Positions 32,467 to 41,054 of a DNA stretch of 64,000 nt are shown here, piece after piece (the stretch's first letter is position 1; the number at the start of each line of letters is the position of its first letter). The notes under the pieces are model-generated. The model was not told the DNA's origin. It was given only the letters and a program-made list of their open reading frames with translations, and made no database searches. The DNA is from DASQFQ01 sp963802905 (GTDB taxonomy: Bacteria; Actinomycetota; Thermoleophilia; Solirubrobacterales; Solirubrobacteraceae). A program made the translations under genes and the position numbers. The stretch covers positions 124,001 to 188,000 of the forward strand of contig CAWDKH010000009.1 of assembly GCA_963802905.1 (NCBI GenBank). The letters run 5' to 3'.

Positions 32467-33364
32467 GGCCGGCCCAGGAGCCGGAGCGCGGCATCGCCTC
32501 GACCGCGCCGGTCTGCGAGTTGCGGCGGAACAGCAGGCCGTCGGCGCCGGACAGCTCGAGCGCCTTGACGACCTCGCCGTCGGGCAGCGTCACGCGCGTT
32601 CCGCCGGTGACGTAGAGGCCGGCCTCGACGATGCAGTCGTCGCCGAGCGAGATCCCGATCCCGGCGTTCGCGCCGAGCAGGCAGCGCTCGCCGATCGAGA
32701 TGACCGCGGTGCCGCCGCCGGACAGCGTGCCCATGATCGAGCTGCCGCCGCCGATGTCCGAGCCGTCGCCGACCACGACGCCGGCCGAGATCCGGCCCTC
32801 GACCATCGAGGTGCCGAGCGTGCCGGCGTTGAAGTTCACGAACCCCTCGTGCATCACCGTCGTGCCCTCGGCGAGGTGCGCGCCGAGGCGCACCCGCGAG
32901 GCGTCGGCGATCCGCACGCCCGACGGAGCGACGTAGTCGGTCATGCGCGGGAACTTGTCGACGCCGTGGACCACCAGCGGCTCGCCGGCGCCGCGGAAGC
33001 GCATCCGCACCTCGGGCAGCGCGGCAGGGTCGACGGGGCCGTGGCTCGTCCACGCCACGTTGGGCAGCACGCCGAAGATGCCCTCCATCGACAGCCCGTG
33101 CGGCTTGACGAGCCGGTGCGAGAGCAGGTGCAGGCGCAGGTAGGCGTCGTAGGCGTCCGTGGGCGCGGACTCGAGATCGTCGAGCACGGTGACCACCTCG
33201 ACCTCCTGCACCCCGCGGCGCGGGTCCTCGTGCTTGACCTCGCCGACCGTGGTGCCCGGCGAGCCGTCGGGCGGCGCACCCAGTTGCGGGTCGGGGAAGA
33301 GCACGTCGAGTACGCGTCCTTCCGCGGTCAGCGTCGCCAGTCCTCTGCCCCAGGCCTCGGTCAT
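32438..33364 (-). CDS. dapD: Tetrahydrodipicolinate N-succinyltransferase
   Basis: 308 residues, the long actinobacterial form. The left-handed beta-helix appears as hexapeptide-like repeats from RVRLGAHLAEGTTVMHEGFVNFNAG through ISAGVVVGDGSDIGGGSSIMG and CLLGANAGIGISLGDDCIVEAG. It uses succinyl-CoA to acylate tetrahydrodipicolinate. It lies in the same direction as dapF and miaA (12-bp gap) and converges with dapC. Confidence 0.93.
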   Translation of the reverse strand: MTEAWGRGLATLTAEGRVLDVLFPDPQLGAPPDGSPGTTVGEVKHEDPRRGVQEVEVVTVLDDLESAPTDAYDAYLRLHLLSHRLVKPHGLSMEGIFGVLPNVAWTSHGPVDPAALPEVRMRFRGAGEPLVVHGVDKFPRMTDYVAPSGVRIADASRVRLGAHLAEGTTVMHEGFVNFNAGTLGTSMVEGRISAGVVVGDGSDIGGGSSIMGTLSGGGTAVISIGERCLLGANAGIGISLGDDCIVEAGLYVTGGTRVTLPDGEVVKALELSGADGLLFRRNSQTGAVEAMPRSGSWAGLNAALHAND

Positions 33365-33376
33365 CGGCGGGCCACG

Positions 33377-34141
33377 CTAGCTCAACTCGCCCCGGAACAC
33401 CGGGATCGCCCAGCCCGTCAGGTCGACGTGCAGCGACTCGTCGACGTCGACCTCGAGCTCGCCGCCGTCGAGCACGACGGTCACGGGCGAGTCGCCGCCG
33501 CGCAGCACGTGCGCGACTGCCGCGCCGCTCGCGCCGGTGCCGGAGGACATCGTCTCGCCCACCCCGCGCTCGAAGATGCGGGCGCGGATGCGGTCGGGCG
33601 CCAGCTCGGTCCAGAACGACACGTTGGTGCGGTTCGGGAACGCGTCGTGGTTCTCGATCAGCGGGCCGAGCTTGGCGAGGTCGAGCGCCTCGAGCTCCTC
33701 GCGGTCGGCGATGCGGATCGGCGTCTGCGGGTTGCCGATCGTGAGGTGCTGGAAGCGCATGCCGCCGATCTCGCCGTCGAAGCGCACGACCGCGCGGCCC
33801 ATGTCGGTGCGGCAGCTGCGCTCGCCGGTGATCGTGGTGCGGATCTCGCCCGCCACGGTCTGGATCGAGTAGGTGTCCGACTCCGTCCAGCCGTGCTCGC
33901 GCAGGTACAGCAGCGCCTGGCGCGCGCCGTTGCCGGACAGCTCGGCCTCCGAGCCGTCCGGGTTGTAGATCCGCAGCCGGGCGACGTAGCCGGGCTCGTC
34001 GGCGGGCGCCAGCGCGAGCACGCCGTCCGCGCCCACGCCGAGATGGCGATCGCACAGCGACCGCACCTCCTCGGGGTCGACACCGGCCGCCTCGAGGATG
34101 AGGTAGTCGTTGCCGAGCGCCTGCCACTTCTCGAACTTCAT
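33377..34141 (-). CDS. dapF: Diaminopimelate epimerase family protein with both catalytic cysteines replaced by serine
   Basis: 254 residues with clear DapF sequence: KFEKWQALGNDYLILE, LGVGADGVLAL, NPDGSEAELSGNGARQAL, IGNPQTP and GETMSSGTGASGAA. In characterised DapF the two catalytic cysteines sit in CGNGxR and CG(S/T)GA. Here both positions are serine (LSGNG and SSGTG; the second is encoded by TCC). It may be a weak or inactive epimerase, a paralogue of different function, or adapted to LL-DAP peptidoglycan. The ATG overlaps the miaA stop. No frame break explains the changes. Confidence 0.85.
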   Translation of the reverse strand: MKFEKWQALGNDYLILEAAGVDPEEVRSLCDRHLGVGADGVLALAPADEPGYVARLRIYNPDGSEAELSGNGARQALLYLREHGWTESDTYSIQTVAGEIRTTITGERSCRTDMGRAVVRFDGEIGGMRFQHLTIGNPQTPIRIADREELEALDLAKLGPLIENHDAFPNRTNVSFWTELAPDRIRARIFERGVGETMSSGTGASGAAVAHVLRGGDSPVTVVLDGGELEVDVDESLHVDLTGWAIPVFRGELS

Positions 34142-35043
34142 GGCTCGCGGATGATGCCGTGCAGTTCGGCGGCGACGTCCGCCGCCTCGCGCCCGGTGAC
34201 GTCGATCGGCCGGATCGACGGGAGCTTGCGCATCCAGGTCAGCTGCCGCCGGGCGTACTGGCGCGTGTGGGTCTTCATCGCCTCGAGGTCGCCGGCGAGC
34301 AGCTCCGCGAAGCCGAGCGCCTTGCGGGCGGTGCTCGACGCGCCCTGCTCGTTGGCGCGCCGGACCTCCTCGACCGCGCCCGCCGCGACCATCGCGTCGG
34401 CGCGGCGGTCGATGCGCTCCCGCAGCGCCTCGCGCTCCATCACCAGGCCCGCGAGCACCGTCGGGTGGCGGGTGTCGGTCATCCACAGCTGCGAGTCGCC
34501 GCCGGCGGAGGGCGGCGGCTCGATCCCGGAGTCGAGCAGCTCGAGCGCGCGCACGATCCGGCGGCCGTCGGACGGCCCGATGCCGGCGGCGACCGCGGGC
34601 GCGAGCTGGGCCAGCTCGGCGTGCAGCGCCTCCGGCCCGAAGGCGGTGAGCTGCGCCTGCCGCCGCGCGCGGGCCGCGGGGGCCGGCGGGCGCAGGTCGA
34701 GCTGGGCCAGCGCGGCGCGCAGGTAGAGCCCGGTACCGCCGACGACGAGCGGGCGCCGCCCGGCGGCCAGCGCGCCGTCGATCTCGGCGTGCGCCAGTGC
34801 GGTGTAGGCGCCGGCGCTGAAGGGCTCCGTCACCGGCACGACGCCAAGCAGGCGGTGCTCGAGGCGGCCCTGCTGCTCGGGCGTCGCGGCGCCGGTGAGG
34901 ATCGGGAGCCCGTCGTATACCTGCATCGCGTCGGCCGACACCGCCACTGGATCTTCGCCGTCCGCGCGGAGCCGGTCCGCAAGCGCGATCGCGACCTCGG
35001 TCTTCCCTACGCCGGTCGGCCCGAAGATCGCGATCACGCGCAT
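34138..35043 (-). CDS. miaA: tRNA dimethylallyltransferase
   Basis: 301 residues. P-loop IFGPTGVGKTEVA, SADAMQVYDGLPILTGA, VVGGTGLYLRA and the C-terminal TRQYARRQLTWMRK motif. It adds the isopentenyl group to A37 of tRNAs reading U-starting codons, the substrate for MiaB, also in this window. The start is the ATG giving MRVIAIFGPTG. GATACT (35056-35051) lies 7 nt upstream, so the transcript is probably leaderless. Coupled to dapF. Confidence 0.95.
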   Translation of the reverse strand: MRVIAIFGPTGVGKTEVAIALADRLRADGEDPVAVSADAMQVYDGLPILTGAATPEQQGRLEHRLLGVVPVTEPFSAGAYTALAHAEIDGALAAGRRPLVVGGTGLYLRAALAQLDLRPPAPAARARRQAQLTAFGPEALHAELAQLAPAVAAGIGPSDGRRIVRALELLDSGIEPPPSAGGDSQLWMTDTRHPTVLAGLVMEREALRERIDRRADAMVAAGAVEEVRRANEQGASSTARKALGFAELLAGDLEAMKTHTRQYARRQLTWMRKLPSIRPIDVTGREAADVAAELHGIIREP

Positions 35044-35050
35044 GCCCCGG

Positions 35051-35058
35051 AGTATCGT
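35051..35058. promoter_or_regulatory. Bidirectional leaderless promoter: overlapping GATACT (minus) and TATCGT (plus)
   Basis: The minus-strand GATACT (35056-35051) lies 7 nt before the miaA ATG (35043). The plus-strand TATCGT (35053-35058) lies 7 nt before the FIST GTG (35066). Only 22 bp separate the two start codons. Confidence 0.6.
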
Positions 35059-35065
35059 CAGATGC

Positions 35066-36233
35066 GTGAGTGTGCACATCGCCACCGGCCTGTCGACCAC
35101 GCCCGACGCCCGGGCGGGCGCGCTGGAGGCGGCCTCCGCCGCGGCGCGCGGGCTCAACGGCCGCCCGTGCGATCTCGCCGTGATGTTCGCCTCCGGCGCC
35201 CATCTCGCGGCACCGGACGCGACGCTCGCCGCCATCCACGAGATGCTCAGCCCGATGACGCTCGTCGGCTGCGGCGCGGGCGGCGTCATCTCGGACGCCC
35301 GCGAGGTCGAGGACGGCACCGCCGTGTCGGTCTGGGCGGCGTCGCTGGGCGACGGCGAGGTGCTGCCCTTCCACGCGACCGTCGAGGAGATCGAGGAAGG
35401 CTCGGGCGCGCTGTCCGGGCTTCCGGACCTCGACGGCGCCGCCGGCGCGATCCTGCTCGCCGACCCGTTCTCGTTCCCGACCGACGCGGTCCTGCGGTTC
35501 CTCAGCGAGGCGTCGCCGCTGCTGCCGCTGCTCGGCGGGATGGCCTCGGCGCGCACCTCCGAGGACATGCCGGCGCTGTTCTTCGGCGAGGACGTCGTCG
35601 ACGGCGGCGCGGTCGGGGTGCGGCTCGACGGCGTCGAGATCCTCCCCTGCGTGTCCCAGGGCGCCTCGCCGATCGGACCCGAGCTGACCATCACCGCGGC
35701 CGACGGGCACATCATCGGCGAGCTCGCCGGCAAGCCCGCGCTCTCCAAGCTGCGCGAGGCGATCGAGGGGCTCTCCGACGACGACCGCGAGCTCGTCGAC
35801 GGCGGGCTGCTGATGGGGATCGTCGTCGACAACAACAAGCCCGACTACGTGCAGGGCGACTTCCTCGTCCGCGGGCTCGTCGGGCGCGGACCCCGAGACC
35901 GGCGAGGTGGCGGTCGGCACCGAGGTGCGGCCCGGCCAGGTCGTGCGGCTGCACGCGCGCGACGCGACGAGCGCCGACCGCGACCTGCACCAGGCGCTCT
36001 CGGTGCGGATGGAGGCCCTCGGCGGCCGCCAGCCGGCCGGCGCGCTCGTGTTCGCCTGCAACGGGCGCGGCTCGAGCATGTTCGGCATCCCCGCCCACGA
36101 CGCCGAGGCGATCGCCTCCGAGCTCGGGGGCGCGCCGGCGGCGGGCTTCTTCGCCGCGGGCGAGATCGGGCCGGTGGGCGGCGAGTACTTCCTGCACAGC
36201 TTCACGGCCACGGTGGCGGTCTTCGCGCGGTGA
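35066..36233 (+). CDS. FIST N/FIST C domain protein, one frameshift near 35890
   Basis: About 388 residues after correction. A FIST_N-like region (LAVMFASGAHLAAPDATLAAI, GCGAGGVISDAREVEDG, VSVWAASLGDGEVLPF) is followed by a FIST_C region (GALVFACNGRGSSMFGIPAHDAEAI, GFFAAGEIGPVGGEYFLHSFTATVAVF). A +1 slip at about 35890 separates FLVRGLVG from ADPETGEVAVGTEVRPG. FIST domains are thought to bind small ligands such as amino acids. No kinase or cyclase output domain is attached. The stop overlaps the next GTG. Confidence 0.82.
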
Positions 36234-37022
36234 ACGTCGACGGGCGGAGCGTGCTGCTCACCGGCGCGACCGGTGGCATCGGCCAGGCGATCGCGCGGGC
36301 GCTCGCCGCGCGCGGCGCGCGGCTCGTGCTGACCGGCCGGCGGGCGGAGGTCCTGGAGCCGCTGGCGGCGGAGGTCGACGGGCGCGCCATCGCGTGCGAC
36401 CTCGCCGAGGCGTCGGAGGTCGAGCGCCTGCTCGGCGAGGTCAGCAACGCCGACATCCTGGTCGCCAACGCGGCGCTCCCCGCCTCGCGGAGTGCTCGAC
36501 TCGTTCAGCGTCGAGGAGATCGACCGCGCGCTGGCGGTCAACCTGCGCGCACCGATCGTGCTGGCGCGCGCGCTGTCGCACGGGATGGTCGCGCGCGGCC
36601 ACGGGCAGCTCGTGTTCGTCTCCTCGCTGTCGGGCAAGGCGGCGACCGCCGGAAGCTCGATCTACTCGGCGACCAAGTACGGGCTCCGCGGCTTCGCGCT
36701 CGGGCTGCGCGAAGACCTGAGGGACACCGGCGTCGGGGTCTCGACGGTCTTCCCCGGCTTCATCAGCGACGCCGGGATGTTCCACGAATCGGGCGCCAAG
36801 CTGCCGGGCTACGTGGCGATGCGGACGCCCGAGGACGTGGCGGCGGCGGTCATCAAGGCGATCGAGCGCAACCGCTCCGAGATCGACGTCGCCCCAGTGC
36901 CGCTCCGCCTCGGTACCGCCGTGGCTGGCTTGCTGCCCGAGCTGAGCGGCCGCGTGCAGCGCCGGCTCGGCTCCCTCGACATCGCCGAGGCGATGGCCGA
37001 GGGCCAGAAGGACAAGCGCTAG
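36230..37022 (+). CDS. Short-chain dehydrogenase/reductase, one frameshift near 36490
   Basis: About 263 residues. Cofactor motif LLTGATGGIGQAIARALAARGARL and TGRR (NADP-type arginines), ADILVANAALPAS, then after a +1 slip near 36490 GVLDSFSVEEIDRALAVNL, catalytic Ser in VFVSSLSGKA and YxxxK in IYSATKYGLRG. The C-terminal tail (GLLPELSGRVQRRLGSLDIAEAM) resembles SDRs acting on long hydrophobic substrates. GTGA coupling to the FIST gene; 4-bp tail overlap with the convergent mscS gene. Confidence 0.85.
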
Positions 37023-38029
37023 CGCTCGGCCATGTGCTCGGAGGCGCCGCCGCTCTCGTCGCGGTCCTCCATGCGCGCAGGGGTGGCGTCGCTGCGCGCG
37101 GTGCGCGCCGCCATGCGCTCGTCGGTGTCGCCCTCGCGGGTGATCGACGCGATCGCAGACAGGACCTCGTCGGCGAGGCGCGGGCCGTCCTCCTCGGACT
37201 CCGGCGTGGCGGCGATGCGGACGACGACCTCGTCCGAGTCGATCTCCTCGAGCGAGATGTGCGGCTCGGAGCGCACGGGGATGCGGACGCCTTCGTGCAG
37301 GAGTCGCTGGACCTCGGAGGGCTTGACGTCGGGGCGCAGGCGGGCGCGCAGGTCGACCGCGGCGGGCTCGCGGAGCGGCACGACCGCCGAGCTGAGCACG
37401 ACGTTGTTGGGGACCATGATCGAGTCCTCGCCCTGGGCGAAGGTGACGTAGAGCAGGCCGAGCGAGGAGACCGTGCCCTCGATCTGGCCGGCGAGGCCGC
37501 CGCCCTGCAGGCGCACGCGGTCGCCGATCCGGAACGGGCGCGCGGCGATCAGGACCATGCCGGCGATCAGGTTGCCGAGCGTCTGCTGGGCGGCGAGACC
37601 GAAGACGACGGCGGTGATGGCACCACCGACGGCCAGCGTGCGCGGATCGAGGCCCGCGATCCGCAGCGCGGAGAACCCCGCGATCGCGAGGAACGAGAGC
37701 CGGATGAGGAAGCTGATGGTGCCCGCCGTGCCGGCGTCGACGCGGCGGAACAGCCACGGCTCGGCCCAGCGGCCGAGGTCGCGCGCCAGCGCCCAGCCGA
37801 GCACCACGAGGACGATCGCAGCAGCGACGCGCACGGGCGTGTCGACGCCGAAGATCTGCTCGCGCCAGACGTAGGCCGCGACCGTCAGCGCGAGCAGCGG
37901 GACGATCAGCAGCAGCTCGCGCCGCGCGCGGCGGGCGCGCTGCAGGGTGTGCAGCGTGATCGAGCGGGCCCGGGCAGCGGGCGCCTTGGCGTCGAAGCGG
38001 GGTTTCTGGCGTGCGCGGAGCATGTCCAA
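37019..38029 (-). CDS. MscS-family small-conductance mechanosensitive channel
   Basis: 336 residues. Three or four N-terminal helices (about residues 38-150), then the pore-lining TM3 region LAVGGAITAVVFGLAAQQTLGNLIAGMVLIAARPFRIGDRV with its Ala/Gly packing, and the cytoplasmic beta domain GTVSSLGLLYVTFAQGEDSIMVPNNVVLSS. The C-terminal ~60 residues are charged and not conserved in MscS. It releases solutes on hypo-osmotic shock, the counterpart of the osmoprotectant importer. Start ATG 38029, or the second ATG two codons later. Confidence 0.9.
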   Translation of the reverse strand: MDMLRARQKPRFDAKAPAARARSITLHTLQRARRARRELLLIVPLLALTVAAYVWREQIFGVDTPVRVAAAIVLVVLGWALARDLGRWAEPWLFRRVDAGTAGTISFLIRLSFLAIAGFSALRIAGLDPRTLAVGGAITAVVFGLAAQQTLGNLIAGMVLIAARPFRIGDRVRLQGGGLAGQIEGTVSSLGLLYVTFAQGEDSIMVPNNVVLSSAVVPLREPAAVDLRARLRPDVKPSEVQRLLHEGVRIPVRSEPHISLEEIDSDEVVVRIAATPESEEDGPRLADEVLSAIASITREGDTDERMAARTARSDATPARMEDRDESGGASEHMAER

Positions 38030-38128
38030 GAGCCAACACTGCCCAGTCCACGGGGTTTCATCCCCGGCGGGCAGCTGTGACCGAGCCCACAGTGTGGTCG
38101 TGCCGGCGAGTGCCGGTCGCGGTCGCGC

Positions 38129-40192
38129 TCAGAACAGCGTCGTCTGCCGCGCCGGCTCGGGCGCGGGTTTCGGCGGCGCGAGCGCCGGCGGCGGCCGGTC
38201 GAAGCGCGGCGCGACGTCGCGCCCCTTGCGCCGCCGCCGGGGCAACCGCGCGGTCAGCTCCTCGCTCGCGCTCTTGGGCAGGTACGCGCCCTTGCGGTAC
38301 AGCTGCTCATAGCGCTCGACGAGATCGGGGCGCTTCGCCTGCAGCCAGTCGAAGAACACGTCCTTGGTCGCTCCGCGCAGGAACAGCGCCTGGCCGCCGA
38401 TCGAGGTCGCCCCGGCCTCCTCGGCGAGCGCGACGATCCGCTCCACCTGCCCCGGCCCGTCGTTGATCCCCGGCATCAGCGGCGCGATCAGGATCCCGGT
38501 GGGGATGCCGATCCGGTTGAGCTCCGCCACCGCCTCCAGCCGCGCCCGCGGGTGCGGCGTGTGCGGCTCCGTCGCCCGCCACGCCTTCTCATCCAGCGTC
38601 GGTACCGACAGGCACGCGCTGACCGTCGTCCGCTCGGCGATCTGCAGCAGCAGGTCCTTGTCGCGCAGCAGCAGCGGCGACTTCGTGAGGATCGAGCACG
38701 GGTTGGCGAAGTCCCGCATCGCCTCCCAGATCCCGCGCATCAGCTTGTAGCGCCCCTCGACCCACTGGTACGGATCGGTGTTCGTCCCGAGCGCGACGTG
38801 CTCGCGCTTCCACGACGGCCGCGCCAGCTCGACCCGCAGGACCTCCGGCACGTTGACCTTGACCACGATCTCCTTGTCGAAGTCGCGGCCGGCGTTGAAG
38901 TCCAGGTACTCGTGGGTGGGGCGGGCGAAGCAGTTGTGGTGCACGACGCCGTCGGCGACGAAGTCGCCGGTCCCGGTCGTGATGTCGTAGAGCGGCAGCT
39001 CCATTCCGAGCGGCTCGATCGCGACGACCTTCAGGCGGCTCTGCGACTTCACCGCCCGCCCCTCGATCGACCGCTTGCGCGTGATCGCGGGGTCGGTCAG
39101 GTGGTGGAAGCGGAGCTGCTGCTCGAGCCCGCCGCGGATGCGCACGTTCCACTTGCCCTCGCCTGCAGTCTCGACGACGAACGGCAGGCCGAGCTGCCGG
39201 CAGGCGAACGTGGTCCAGTCGATGATCGTCGGGTCGGTGTTGCAGATCCGGACGATGCCGCTGCCGAATGAACCCTCGGCGTCGAAGATCCCGGCGAGGA
39301 AGCCCTTGTACCAGTCGAGCGGGGCGCGCCCGGGCCACTCGATGATCTCCCTGATCGCGTCGACCGACACGCGCGACTGGGCGCGAATCGCGCGGATCTC
39401 GCGGTGTCGTGCCGTTGTGCGGCGGCGAACTGAAACGGCGTCGTCGCGACGCTGAAGTCGTGCGAGGTAGCCGTAGGCGCGTGAGAGCGCCTCGATATCG
39501 ACCAGCGCGAGCCGGAAGTGGTTGTGCTCCCAGCGCCGCCCGTTCGGACGCTCGTAGAACCGCGTGCCGATCGTTCCGTCGCCGCGGATCATCCCGCACA
39601 GGTAGCCGCGTTTGTAGTCGACGCGTCGCGCGCGGCGGCTCGGCGAACGCGCCGGTGCCCACGAGCTTGTTGTTCACGGTCAGATGAGGACGCTGCAATG
39701 GCCCCGACTCGGCGCCCGTCACGTACTTCCAGCCGCGGTTGTGAGAGCAACCGGTGGTCGCCGCTCGTGATCAGCTCCGTCCCGTTCTCGAGCGTCACGC
39801 GAAACGCGGGCTTGCGCACCATCCAGTGGTCGAGCACCTTCGTGATCGACGTAGCGCCGATACCGCCCGATCATCGCCGTGCCGTAGATCCGGTTGCCCG
39901 GCCGGATGTGCCGGAGCTCGCGGGTCCGGCCGTCCGCCATGAGGACCGCCGTATCGCCCCTCGCGCAAATGTGCACGCATGCGAACAGCCCCTGATACGG
40001 GTTGATCGTCCACGGGAACGGCATGCGCGACTGCGCCGGCACGCGGTTGAGCGCTGACTTGGCGTGGACCTCGTAGAAGCGGGTGTCGAGTGCCTCCGGT
40101 GCGTCGAAATGGCGCACCACCGCCTCGTTGTAGCCCGGCAGCCGGCCCTGCCCGTCCCGCTCGGTCTCCTGGTCTTTCCAGCGCACGAACAT
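38129..40192 (-). CDS. Rv2578c-family radical SAM protein interrupted by an intein; five frame breaks
   Basis: N-extein about 75 codons (40192-39968), intein about 344, C-extein 267. The host reads MPFPWTINPYQGCSHACTF, then after the intein CFARPTHEYLDFNAGRDFDKEIVV, then LGTNTDPYQWVEGRYKLM and SILTKSPLLLRD, typical of this SplB-like radical SAM family. The cluster motif CX3CX2C is split: the first two cysteines are in the N-extein and the third is the intein +1 Cys. Frame breaks near 39990 and 39970 (compensating), 39855, 39745 and 39630. Reaction unknown. A LexA-like box covers the start codon. Confidence 0.82.
38933..39967 (-). mobile_element. Intein with LAGLIDADG homing endonuclease
   Basis: About 344 residues within the radical SAM gene. 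Block A begins with Cys1 in CARGDTAVLMADGRTRELRHI, block B is ELITSGDHRLLS, LAGLIDADG helix 1 is GYLCGMIRGDGTIG, helix 2 is GFLAGIFDAEGSFG (both with the catalytic acidic residue), block F is LYDITTGTGDFVADG and block G is VVHHN followed by the C-extein Cys. All residues for splicing and homing are present. Three net +1 frame breaks (about 39855, 39745, 39630) must be errors or real decay. Splicing would restore the host cluster motif. Confidence 0.88.
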
Positions 40193-40199
40193 ATGTTCG
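40186..40199. promoter_or_regulatory. LexA-type SOS box CGAAC-ATAT-GTTCG
   Basis: A perfect 14-bp palindrome matching the Gram-positive/actinobacterial LexA consensus CGAAC-N4-GTTCG. It contains the ATG of the radical SAM gene (40192-40190) and sits 18 bp before the -10 of the divergent SDR gene, so bound LexA could repress both. Confidence 0.65.
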
Positions 40200-40216
40200 C
40201 ATACGGTGGCGATGGC

Positions 40217-40222
40217 TAGCCT
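40217..40222 (+). promoter_or_regulatory. -10 element TAGCCT, leaderless start of the SDR gene
   Basis: TAGCCT ends 7 nt before ATG 40230 and so selects that ATG over the earlier in-frame ATGs at 40206 and 40212. Confidence 0.4.
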
Positions 40223-40229
40223 GCGGGGC

Positions 40230-41054
40230 ATGCGACCGATCGAGGAGACCACCGTCCTCATCACCGGCGCCACCGACGGGCTCGGCCGTGGCGTCGCTCG
40301 CGACCTCGCCGCCCGCGGGGCGACCGTGCTGCTGCACGGGCGCAGCCGCGAGAAGCTCGATGCGCTGAGCGCCGAGCTCGGCGGTGCGCCGACCTTCCAG
40401 GCCGATCTCGCCTCGCTGGACGACGTCCGGCGGCTCGCCGCCGAGGTCGAGGAGTCCGTCCCCGCGCTGCACGTGCTGATCAGCAACGCCGGCATCGGCA
40501 GCGGCCGCCCCGACGGGACGACGCGGCAGGAGAGCAAGGACGGGCTCGAGCTGCGGCTCGCCGTCAACCACCTCGCCGGCTTCCTGCTCACGCTGCGCCT
40601 CCTCCCCCTCCTCCGCCGCTCGGCGCCCGCGCGCGTCGTCTACGTCGCCTCGCTCGGCCAGGCGCCGATGGACTTCGACGACCCGCAGCTCGAGCGCGGC
40701 TACAGCGGCTCACGCGCCTACGGGCAGAGCAAGCTCGCGCAGATCACCGCGGGCTTCGAACTCGCCGACCGGCTCGACCCCGCGGAGGTCACCGTGACCA
40801 GCCTGCACCCCTCGACCTACATGCCGACGAAGATGGTCCTCGAGGAGCGCGGCGCGTCGGTCGACACGCTCGAGGCGGGTGTGGCGGCCACCAGCAGGCT
40901 CGCCGTCGATCCCGACCTCGAGGGCGTGACGGGCCGCTTCTACGACCGCCAGCGCGAGACGTCACCCGATCCGCAGGCGAGCGACCCCGAGGCGCGCCGG
41001 CGCCTGTGGGCGCTGTCGCTCGAGCTGACCGGCGAGCCCGAGCCGGCGCTCTAG
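40230..41054 (+). CDS. Short-chain dehydrogenase/reductase (retinol-dehydrogenase-like)
   Basis: 274 residues. VLITGATDGLGRGVARDLAARGATVLLHGRS gives the Rossmann motif with an NADP-type Arg; LHVLISNAGIGSG, then the catalytic Ser in VVYVASLGQA and the YxxxK in AYGQSKLAQI, follow. The RPDGTTRQESKDGLELRLAVNHLAGFLLTL loop resembles retinol/WW-domain-type SDRs. Substrate unknown. Possibly under the LexA-type box upstream, which would be unusual for an SDR. The 3' end overlaps the convergent HxlR regulator stop by 4 bp. Confidence 0.88.
   Translation: MRPIEETTVLITGATDGLGRGVARDLAARGATVLLHGRSREKLDALSAELGGAPTFQADLASLDDVRRLAAEVEESVPALHVLISNAGIGSGRPDGTTRQESKDGLELRLAVNHLAGFLLTLRLLPLLRRSAPARVVYVASLGQAPMDFDDPQLERGYSGSRAYGQSKLAQITAGFELADRLDPAEVTVTSLHPSTYMPTKMVLEERGASVDTLEAGVAATSRLAVDPDLEGVTGRFYDRQRETSPDPQASDPEARRRLWALSLELTGEPEPAL

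Noticed and set aside
35890..36490. Programmed +1 frameshifting as an explanation for the breaks in the FIST and SDR genes
   Set aside because: The slip sites share no slippery sequence or stop-codon context, and similar breaks occur in many unrelated genes in this half of the window.
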